Source of the DNA: Candidatus Acidiferrales bacterium
GTDB taxonomy: Bacteria; Acidobacteriota; Terriglobia; Acidiferrales; UBA7541
Assembly: GCA_030037225.1 (NCBI GenBank)
Contig: JASHRU010000427.1
Span: 1-47,834 of the forward strand
Direction: 5' to 3'
Length of the DNA stretch: 47,834 nucleotides
The position numbers and the translations under genes are program-made. This document shows, piece after piece, positions 8,184-15,240 of the stretch (positions within the stretch are counted from its first letter, which is position 1; the number at the start of each line of letters is the position of its first letter). The notes beneath the pieces are model-generated. The model saw nothing but the letters and a program-made list of their open reading frames with translations, had not been told where the DNA came from and ran no database searches.

Positions 8184-9980
8184 CTACGGAATGGCGCCCT
8201 GAAATACATAGGCCTGGAGGAAGGCGATCAGTCCGATCACCGCTGCCCCGGCCACGGAATGCCACCACACGGTGCGGAAGATCGGACCCAAGGCATGGGA
8301 TCGCTCATAGGCATCTTCGTAACAGGCGGCGCAGGCCACCATGATGGATTGAGGATCGATCATCTTCCCCATCACTCCCCCAGTGGAGTTGGTGGCGGAG
8401 ATCAGGACTTCGTTTAGGTGCAACTGCTGGGCAGTGATCCTTTGCAGGCTGCCGAACAGTGCGTTGGAAGCAGTGTCGGAGCCCGTGAGGAAGACGCCCA
8501 GCCAGCCCAGGTAGGCTGCGCAGATGGGGTACAGGGCTCCAGCGTGCGTGAATGCCAGACCAATCACCGCGTCGGTACCAGAGTAACGGGTGAGAAACCC
8601 GAGCCCCAGCACCTGCGCGATGACCAGGATCGGAATCACCAGACGATTGACGGTTCGCCGGACGGATTCGACCCACTGCGCGGCAGTCAGGCGCAGCGCG
8701 AGCCCGGATAGTAAAGCCGCGACGAACACGCCTGTCCCGGCCGCCGACAGCCAGTTGATGTTAAAGACGGCGGCCTCGGGCTTGGCATTTAGTGCTGCCA
8801 CGGGGGGCATGCGCTGGACTAGGTTGTGCAGAGCCGGCATCTGCCACTGTGGCAAGGAAAGCTTGCCTGAAAACACACCGCCGAGGATGGTGGTCTTAAA
8901 CGTTATCCCCGAAAAAAGGTTATTCAATTGGGCTTTCCATGCTGGAATGCCCCATACAGCGCAGCAGATGATGAGGATCGCCCAAGGCAACCAGGCATAC
9001 GCGGTCTGGCCGACGGTGTAGGGATACACCCACTCCTTCGCGTCCGTGGTTGCCGTCGCCGTACTCTTTCCGGATTTGGCCAGGGCCTCGCGCTCCGACC
9101 GCAGGAGGAATCGCGTCTTGGGGTGCCAGACAAAACGCAGGAATAGGGCGGTGCAAATGACGGAGAATACGCCCGCGACCACGTCGGTCATTAGGTGGAA
9201 GGACGCCGTGGAGGACGCGAGCCACTGCATTACGGCGAAGGAGAGACCCGCGCACAGCGCCCCCGGCCACACCTCCCAGATCTCCTTCCAGGTGCCTCCC
9301 TCCATCAGCACAAATGCGGCGACCAGCCAGAACGGGACCAGGATGGACACCCAGGGAAGTTGGTGCCCGACCATGGTCGACAGCTTAAGCTGGTCCAGGC
9401 CCGTCACGGTTGCGAGCATGACGATAGGAGTGCCGATGGCTCCATAGGCCACAGGAGCAGTGTTCGCCAGTAGGTTTAAGACGGCCGATTGGAAGGGAGG
9501 GAATCCCAGGCCAACCATAACGGCACCGGCGATGGCAACCGGCGTCCCGAATCCCGAGGTTCCCTCGATGATGGCACCGAAGGAGAATGCGATTAGCAAT
9601 ACTTGCAGGCGCCGGTCGAAGGATATATGGATGATCGATTCCTTCACGATCTCAAACTTGCCGGAGATAAGGGTCATGTTGTAAAGGAAGATGGCCCCAA
9701 CAATAATCCAGATGATCGCCAGGAACCCGGACAAACACCCGAAGCCAAAGGCCGAGAACGCCGACCTGAGAGGCATCCCATAGCCCAGGCAGGTGACGGC
9801 GAAAGCCGCCACGACACCGTAGAAAGCCGCATAGGGGGCGGAAATTCCAAGGTGTCTGGCGCCCTTTTTGTCCCGATGAGGGTGCAGAGCAATAAAGTAA
9901 AGCAGCACCAGTATCGGCACTCCCGCCAAAAGCGTCGACAGGAACACGTTGTTGAACGGATCGTAATTCTGTTGGTACAT
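8184..9980 (-). CDS. lctP: L-lactate permease family transporter (LctP/GlcA type)
   Basis: A polytopic inner-membrane transporter of about 598 residues with more than ten hydrophobic segments. Family marks are the glycine-rich stretch with GAIIEGTSGFGTPVAIAG, the LTGSDTASNALFG segment, and the ending with SATNSTGGVMGKMIDPQS. These are characteristic of the LctP family, which carries lactate and glycolate with protons. It is somewhat longer than E. coli LldP (551). The frame can start from GTG at 9995 or ATG at 9980; I prefer the ATG because a GCGAGG sequence lies just before it. It reads in the same direction as glcDEF, 156 bases upstream of glcD, so it may be transcribed with them. It would supply substrate for both the Lut and Glc systems. 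Confidence 0.93.
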   Translation of the reverse strand: MYQQNYDPFNNVFLSTLLAGVPILVLLYFIALHPHRDKKGARHLGISAPYAAFYGVVAAFAVTCLGYGMPLRSAFSAFGFGCLSGFLAIIWIIVGAIFLYNMTLISGKFEIVKESIIHISFDRRLQVLLIAFSFGAIIEGTSGFGTPVAIAGAVMVGLGFPPFQSAVLNLLANTAPVAYGAIGTPIVMLATVTGLDQLKLSTMVGHQLPWVSILVPFWLVAAFVLMEGGTWKEIWEVWPGALCAGLSFAVMQWLASSTASFHLMTDVVAGVFSVICTALFLRFVWHPKTRFLLRSEREALAKSGKSTATATTDAKEWVYPYTVGQTAYAWLPWAILIICCAVWGIPAWKAQLNNLFSGITFKTTILGGVFSGKLSLPQWQMPALHNLVQRMPPVAALNAKPEAAVFNINWLSAAGTGVFVAALLSGLALRLTAAQWVESVRRTVNRLVIPILVIAQVLGLGFLTRYSGTDAVIGLAFTHAGALYPICAAYLGWLGVFLTGSDTASNALFGSLQRITAQQLHLNEVLISATNSTGGVMGKMIDPQSIMVACAACYEDAYERSHALGPIFRTVWWHSVAGAAVIGLIAFLQAYVFQGAIP

Positions 9981-10133
9981 GGGGCCTCGCTTCACGCATC
10001 AGCTGCGCGTGCCCACTGAGCTGATGAGCTCGTTTTTGCCGCCTTTTTGGTGCCGTGATATATGCTTCCCTTCGATGAAAGTCAAGCACTTACGCAGCTT
10101 CTGAAGGCCCCGGCTCCGGCGCCATAGCTAAAT

Positions 10134-11549
10134 CTATTCCCGCGCTGCGGCCTGTAATTCCTCCCAGAGCGCCTCCACGTGCCGCCGCTCGGTGGTCTCT
10201 GCGCCGATTGACACACGGATGATTTGCTTCCCTTTCAAAATTGAAGGCGTCAGAAACGCCCGCCCTCTGTGATTCACGGCAGCCGCGATGCGCAGGTTAT
10301 GCGCGTCGAGCTCCGCTCCATCCGTCCAGCCCGGCGGAATGTGCCGGATGCATAATGTCTGCAGATGTACCGGCGCTGTCCGCTGCCAGTCCGGGGCACC
10401 GTCCACTACCCCTTTCAGCCACTGAGCGTTTTGCAAGTCCCGCCGCAGCCGCGCCTGCAGCTCCGCGACTCCCTGCTCCCGCAACAGGAACCACAATTTC
10501 AGCGCTCGGAACCGCCGGCCTAACGGAAGCCCCCAGTCGCGATAGTTCTTGACGTGAGCATCATGCTGAGTTCTTAGGTACGCGGGATTCGTGGACATTG
10601 TGCGGATCAATTGCTCCGTGTCGCGAACAAAATAAGCGCTCAGATCGGAGCCTGTGCCCAGCCATTTGTGCGGGTTCAGCACAATCGAATCCGCTCCCTC
10701 GACCCCATCCCACATCCAGCGGCATTCCGGAAGAATCATGGCATCGCCAGCTAAGGCCGCGTCCACGTGTAGCCAGGCCCCCCACAGCCGTGCCAGCACC
10801 GCCATGTCCGCCACCGGATCGAGTGCGGTGCTGTTCGTCGTCCCGGTCGTGGCCACCACCGCGCACGGCCGCATGCCGCGTTCATCGTCCACTTGCATAG
10901 CCGTCTCCAATTCCTTTGCGATCAGCGCATGGTTCTCATCCGTCGGAATCAGCCGCAGATTGTCGCTTCCGAATCCCGCCAGCCGCGCCGCCTTCCAGAC
11001 GGAGCTGTGGCTTTCCTCCGATGCGTACACCACCAGCCGTTTTTCTTCCGCCTGCAGTCCGCCGCGATCCTGACTGAAATTCGTGGCGCGCTCGCGCGCG
11101 CACAGCAGCGCGCAAAGCGTCGCCGTAGATGCAAAGCCCTGGATGACCCCTGTGAATTGCCGCGATAGACCTACCATCTGACGCAGCCAGTCCATCATCA
11201 CTTCTTCAAGTTCCGTCGCGGCCGGGCTGGTTTGCCAGCTCATGCACTGCGCGCCCAGCCCCGCGGCGGTCAGATCGGCCAGCACGGAAGCAAAGCTCGT
11301 GTTCGATGGGAAATAGGCAAAAAAACCGGGATGATTCCAGTGCGTGATGCCCGGCAGGATGATCCGTTCAAGGTCAACCACGATGGAGTCGAGCGGTGTG
11401 CCCCTCTCCGGCGGCTGCGCCGGAAGCTGCGCTCGGATTGCTCCGGGCGCCACTGGGCTCATCACCGGAAGCCGCTCGATACCGCTGCGGTATTCCGCGA
11501 TCCAGTCCACCAGCGCATGGCCAACGCTTCGAAATTCTTCAGGCGTCAT
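10134..11549 (-). CDS. PLP-dependent aromatic L-amino acid decarboxylase-like protein
   Basis: A 471-residue group II PLP decarboxylase, similar to DOPA/tryptophan decarboxylases. Seen residues: the cofactor lysine in NPHKWL (K295), the ring-stacking histidine in EESHSS (H181), the aspartate in HVDAA (D263), and the mobile-loop tyrosine in NPAYLR (Y324). That tyrosine distinguishes decarboxylases from aldehyde synthases, which have Phe, so amine production is predicted. One unusual change is HVDAALAG where HVDAAYAG is normal (L266). The preferred amino acid cannot be read from sequence. It is encoded alone, 138 bases upstream of the permease gene in the same orientation. The ATG start gives the family's usual N-terminus (MTPEEFR...). 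Confidence 0.93.
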   Translation of the reverse strand: MTPEEFRSVGHALVDWIAEYRSGIERLPVMSPVAPGAIRAQLPAQPPERGTPLDSIVVDLERIILPGITHWNHPGFFAYFPSNTSFASVLADLTAAGLGAQCMSWQTSPAATELEEVMMDWLRQMVGLSRQFTGVIQGFASTATLCALLCARERATNFSQDRGGLQAEEKRLVVYASEESHSSVWKAARLAGFGSDNLRLIPTDENHALIAKELETAMQVDDERGMRPCAVVATTGTTNSTALDPVADMAVLARLWGAWLHVDAALAGDAMILPECRWMWDGVEGADSIVLNPHKWLGTGSDLSAYFVRDTEQLIRTMSTNPAYLRTQHDAHVKNYRDWGLPLGRRFRALKLWFLLREQGVAELQARLRRDLQNAQWLKGVVDGAPDWQRTAPVHLQTLCIRHIPPGWTDGAELDAHNLRIAAAVNHRGRAFLTPSILKGKQIIRVSIGAETTERRHVEALWEELQAAARE

Positions 11550-11826
11550 GTCCCACTCCTTGCGAGCCTGTGGCGCTGCTACCCTCTCGTGCCCGACGAG
11601 AGAACGGGCTGCGCGCGAAAATCATACGGCAAACCACGGCGCGCAACTCAGGCTTCTCTGCCGAACGAATTGTCGACACCCCTCCTGAGTAGGGGCACGG
11701 CGTGTCTTGTCCCATCGGGAAATCCTGCGTTTCGCTAATTCCTGCCGTGCTGAGGCTCGCGTCGGCCTAGGGACAGACCTCACCTGTTGGGGGAATCTAG
11801 AACGGAACGGCAAACCGGACGGCCAG

Positions 11827-13188
11827 CTAGCGGATCAGCGAACCTACCTTTTCCATCTGGTGGGAAAATGCTCCCGGCTCGTAATACGAGGGATTTTCGA
11901 GCTGCTGGAAGAGCACGTTGATGGCTGCGCGTACGTCGGCGGCATCGCCTGCCTTCGCTTCCTTGCTGTACGCAATGTAAAGCGAGTCGAGCGCCATGGC
12001 CGCCTGCTCGCCGCACCGTTCGCCGGAGTAGGAAATCTTCTCCGCGTCGCCGGTGATTGCCAGCATCACGCGCTTGGCCATCGCCGGGTCGTAGCTCATC
12101 GTCTGGAGCTTCGCCCCAAACTGCTGCGCCACCGGAGCTGCCGCGCCCGCCGCCGCGACCACAGCCGAGGGGTCCGGATTCAACTTGTTCATTTCCGCCT
12201 GGACCTTTGCCACCTTCGCCGCTAAGTCCTGTGCCGCCGCAGGATCTACAGCCTCTGCCAGATGCAGGAACACGATGTAGCGCGAGGCTTGCCACGGCGG
12301 ATCGCCCGCGCGCCGTGCCGAATAGCCGTGCTCCTGCCGCCAACTTTGCGCCGCCGGACCGAGCGCATGATGGCAGGCGAAGCAGTCGAGTTCTGAATAT
12401 TCCGGCCAAACTTTCCCTTTCGCGCGCCAGGAAACCCGCTCGAGCTCGGCACGCAGCTGTTCGGCTTGGCCAGTCCCCCATTGCCTCATTCCCAGCATCG
12501 CGGCGTCCTCGGCCGGTTTCCCAGCCTCGCTTTCCCGGGGAACCTTCCAGTGGAGCGGCATCGCGGCCTGAAAAGAATCGAGTTCGAAGTACAGGTCCGG
12601 ATGCCCGCCCGCGATCATCTCGTGGTCCACAAACTGATCGGGAGTGCCCAGATGGCAGGTGAGGCATTTATCGGTCCGGTGGGTCAGGTCGCGCAGGTCC
12701 ACCATCCCCGCTGCTACTGACTGTTCATGCGTCCAACCCCGCGTCGTGTGTCCGCCCAGCCACCCTCCCGCCGGTCCGTGGCAGTTCTCGCAGGACACGC
12801 CTTCGCTCAGTTCAAATGTGCGTGCGCGTTTTTCCGCCGGCACCGAAAGCGAATGACAAACCAGACATTTCGGGGATTCTTCGGCCTTGGTGTTCAATTT
12901 GAGGATGCGCGCCATGCGCTCGCCCACTTCACCGGTCAGCGCCAGGTAGGCGCGGCTGTGCTTGTCCTTCACAACCCAGGTGCTGTATTCCGTTTGCAGG
13001 ATCCGGCTGTCTCCCCGCGGGCGGATGCTCCCGTGGCAGCTGGTGGCGCTGCAGGAACCGGGCCCAGAATACTGACCCATAGCTTCGGCAGGCATTGCCT
13101 TGGCAGGTGGACTTCCGCCCGGCCCCGCAAAGACTGCCGGGGCAAATAGCATCAGAGCTATGATTGTCGCGGGACGCAGGGGGCGCAC
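11827..13188 (-). CDS. Secreted pentaheme cytochrome c (cytochrome c554-like)
   Basis: A 453-residue protein with a signal peptide (hydrophobic residues about 7-21, cleavage likely after AVFA). Five heme-binding motifs are visible: C46-SATS-C51-H, which is the rarer CX4CH spacing, then C108-LV-C111-H, C133-EN-C136-H, C175-LT-C178-H and C269-FA-C272-H. The arrangement resembles the cytochrome c554/c' group of multiheme cytochromes. The last 180 residues have no heme motif and look helical. It should act in the periplasm as an electron carrier or oxidoreductase. It is transcribed away from the NuoEF-like operon from a shared upstream region, which suggests a common function with the decaheme cytochrome encoded there. 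Confidence 0.9.
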   Translation of the reverse strand: MRPLRPATIIALMLFAPAVFAGPGGSPPAKAMPAEAMGQYSGPGSCSATSCHGSIRPRGDSRILQTEYSTWVVKDKHSRAYLALTGEVGERMARILKLNTKAEESPKCLVCHSLSVPAEKRARTFELSEGVSCENCHGPAGGWLGGHTTRGWTHEQSVAAGMVDLRDLTHRTDKCLTCHLGTPDQFVDHEMIAGGHPDLYFELDSFQAAMPLHWKVPRESEAGKPAEDAAMLGMRQWGTGQAEQLRAELERVSWRAKGKVWPEYSELDCFACHHALGPAAQSWRQEHGYSARRAGDPPWQASRYIVFLHLAEAVDPAAAQDLAAKVAKVQAEMNKLNPDPSAVVAAAGAAAPVAQQFGAKLQTMSYDPAMAKRVMLAITGDAEKISYSGERCGEQAAMALDSLYIAYSKEAKAGDAADVRAAINVLFQQLENPSYYEPGAFSHQMEKVGSLIR

Positions 13189-13245
13189 TCGTTAGTTTCC
13201 GCTTCCTGATGCCGCGGCGCCCGGACTCGGCCCCCGGGCTGCAGC

Positions 13246-13269
13246 CACAACCGGCCTCAGGTGGTTGTG
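13246..13269. promoter_or_regulatory. Inverted repeat in the divergent promoter region, possible operator
   Basis: CACAACC at 13246-13252 and GGTTGTG at 13263-13269 form a perfect inverted repeat with a 10-base spacer. It lies in the region between the divergent pentaheme cytochrome gene (starting at 13188) and the NuoEF-like gene, where a shared regulator would bind. The rest of 13189-13515 shows no recognisable gene or clear promoter boxes. It does not match the standard CRP consensus. Function is inferred from symmetry and place only. Confidence 0.35.
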
Positions 13270-13515
13270 CTTATACCTCCTGCCCGACCGAGTGTCAATG
13301 GCGGAACGGGCGGGGGTTGCGTTCAGCGTCCCCGTGAGAACAACCATCCACGACGCCGATGCGGACGATGCCGTTCTCACCAGAAACTCTCGCTCCATCC
13401 CTATGGACATCCGGCGGGTGAATCGCTACTATCCTCGCCCAGCGGGACCGCCAGGATTGATTGCACGAACGGCGGCTCGAGCCCGGCGAGTCCACAGGGC
13501 CCAAAGAGTGCGACG

Positions 13516-15240
13516 GTGATCTGGGACGATCTTCGCGCCATCCAAAGCCGGCATGGATACCTTCCGGCCGAGGAATTGCACGCACTCTCGCAGCATACGG
13601 GAACTCCGCTTTACCAGATCCACAGCGTCGCCAGCTTTTATCCCCATTTCCGCCTCGCGCCGCCGCCCAAAGCGGACGTGCGCGTTTGCATGGACATGTC
13701 TTGCAATCTCAACGGGGCCTGCGAGCTCCGCCAGGCCCTGGAGCGCCGCTACGCGGGCATGGGCCCCTCGGAAGTCACCGTTCGCGAGGTTTCCTGCCTG
13801 GGCCGTTGCGACCACGCTCCCGCGGTGACCGTCAACGACCAGATCTTCTCCTCAATGTCCGAGCCCACTGTGGACCTGCTGATTACCCGCGCCCTCGGCG
13901 GCGAGGCCTTGGAGGAACCGCATCCGCCCCATACCGAGGCTACCTGCAAGTCGGATCCGTATCCTCCTGACAAACGCTATGGTGCCCTGCGCTGGCTGCT
14001 CAAATCGAAAGACGTGGACGGCGTGCTCGCCTCGCTCAAAGCAGCCGACCTTCGCGGCATGGGTGGCGCCGGCTTCTCCACGGAGATGAAGTGGTCGCTC
14101 GTCCGCAGAATGGACTCGCCCGAGAAATACATTGTCTGCAACGCGGACGAAAGCGAGCCGGGGACCATCAAAGACCGCTTCATCATCCAGCACCTGGCCT
14201 ATCTCGTGGCCGAAGGGATGGCAATTGCCGGCATCTGTACCGGAGCGAAAAAAGGAATTTTTTATATTCGCCACGAGTACGGCCATCAAGAACACATCAT
14301 GAAGGAGGAGGTCGAACGCGCCTACCACCAGGGCTTGCTCGGTCAGAACATTCAGGGCTCGGGCATCGACTTCGACCTCGAAGTGTTCGTCAGCCCAGGC
14401 GGCTACATCTGCGGCGAGGAAAGCGCGCTCATTGAAGCCATCGAAGGCCACCGCGCGGAGCCGCGCAACAAGCCCCCCTTCCCCGGACAGGCCGGCTTGT
14501 GGCAAAAGCCAACCGTGGTAAACAACGTCGAGACCTTTGCCAACGTCCCACAAATTCTCGTCCGTGGCGTGGATTGGTTCAAATCCGCCGGCCTCGCGGG
14601 CACCAGCGGCCTCAAATTCGTCGGCATAAGCGGACACGTGGTCAAGCCCGGCGTGTTTGAAATTCCCATGGGCACCCCGGCTTCCGAAGTCATTTTCCGT
14701 CTCGCGGGGGGCATCCGCGGCGGCAAGAAGATGAAGGGCTTCGCTCCCTCCGGGCCCTCTTCCGGCTATTTGCCCGCCTCAATGGCCGACATCCGGCTCG
14801 ATTTCAAGACGCTCGCCGCGGCAGGTTCCATGCTCGGTTCCGGCGCCATGGTCATTTGCGACCAGGACACGTGCATGCTCGACATGGCGCTCAACTCCGT
14901 GGCCTTCTTCCGTAACGAGTCCTGCGGTAAGTGCGTTCCTTGCCGTGTCGGCTCCCAAAAAATGGTCGCGCTGCTCCACCGCTGGACTCAGGGCGGTCTT
15001 TCCGAGAAGCAATTCACCGCGGATCGCGGCCTCATTGACGAGCTCTCGAACGCCATGGGACTGGCATCCATCTGCGGACTAGGCCAGATTGTCCCGGCGC
15101 CCATCAACTCCGTTTTGAAATATTTTGAAGACGAAGTGAGAGAGCACGCGCTCCAGGGCACTTGCCCATCCGGCATTTGCCATCTGCCGGGAGCGCCTGC
15201 CAAGCGGGCCGCCAGTCAGCGGGTGGGGATCAATCCATGA
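13516..15240 (+). CDS. NuoE-NuoF fusion, NADH dehydrogenase module
   Basis: A fused protein of about 574 residues. The first part is a NuoE-type thioredoxin-fold [2Fe-2S] domain with ligands C-x4-C (CMDMSC) and C-x3-C (CLGRC). The second is NuoF: GMGGAGFSTEMKW for FMN, GGYICGEESALIE for NADH, and ESCGKCVPCRVG plus SICGLGQ for the [4Fe-4S] cluster. It should oxidise NADH (or reduce NAD+) and pass electrons to the next protein. The start is uncertain: GTG at 13516 begins just before the conserved NuoE helix, while GTG at 13261 would add 85 residues without family resemblance. Similar NuoEF fusions occur in NAD-dependent hydrogenases and formate dehydrogenases; neither catalytic partner is here. 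The gene overlaps the next by ATGA. Confidence 0.9.
   Translation: MIWDDLRAIQSRHGYLPAEELHALSQHTGTPLYQIHSVASFYPHFRLAPPPKADVRVCMDMSCNLNGACELRQALERRYAGMGPSEVTVREVSCLGRCDHAPAVTVNDQIFSSMSEPTVDLLITRALGGEALEEPHPPHTEATCKSDPYPPDKRYGALRWLLKSKDVDGVLASLKAADLRGMGGAGFSTEMKWSLVRRMDSPEKYIVCNADESEPGTIKDRFIIQHLAYLVAEGMAIAGICTGAKKGIFYIRHEYGHQEHIMKEEVERAYHQGLLGQNIQGSGIDFDLEVFVSPGGYICGEESALIEAIEGHRAEPRNKPPFPGQAGLWQKPTVVNNVETFANVPQILVRGVDWFKSAGLAGTSGLKFVGISGHVVKPGVFEIPMGTPASEVIFRLAGGIRGGKKMKGFAPSGPSSGYLPASMADIRLDFKTLAAAGSMLGSGAMVICDQDTCMLDMALNSVAFFRNESCGKCVPCRVGSQKMVALLHRWTQGGLSEKQFTADRGLIDELSNAMGLASICGLGQIVPAPINSVLKYFEDEVREHALQGTCPSGICHLPGAPAKRAASQRVGINP

Noticed and set aside
10018-10037. GAGCT-GATG-AGCTC hairpin followed by a T run on the plus strand
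   Set aside because: It has terminator shape but no plus-strand gene ends near it; the neighbouring genes are on the minus strand and the stem is only five pairs.
13403-13519. ATG at 13403 as a start for the NuoEF-like gene
   Set aside because: It is in a different reading frame from the NuoE domain.
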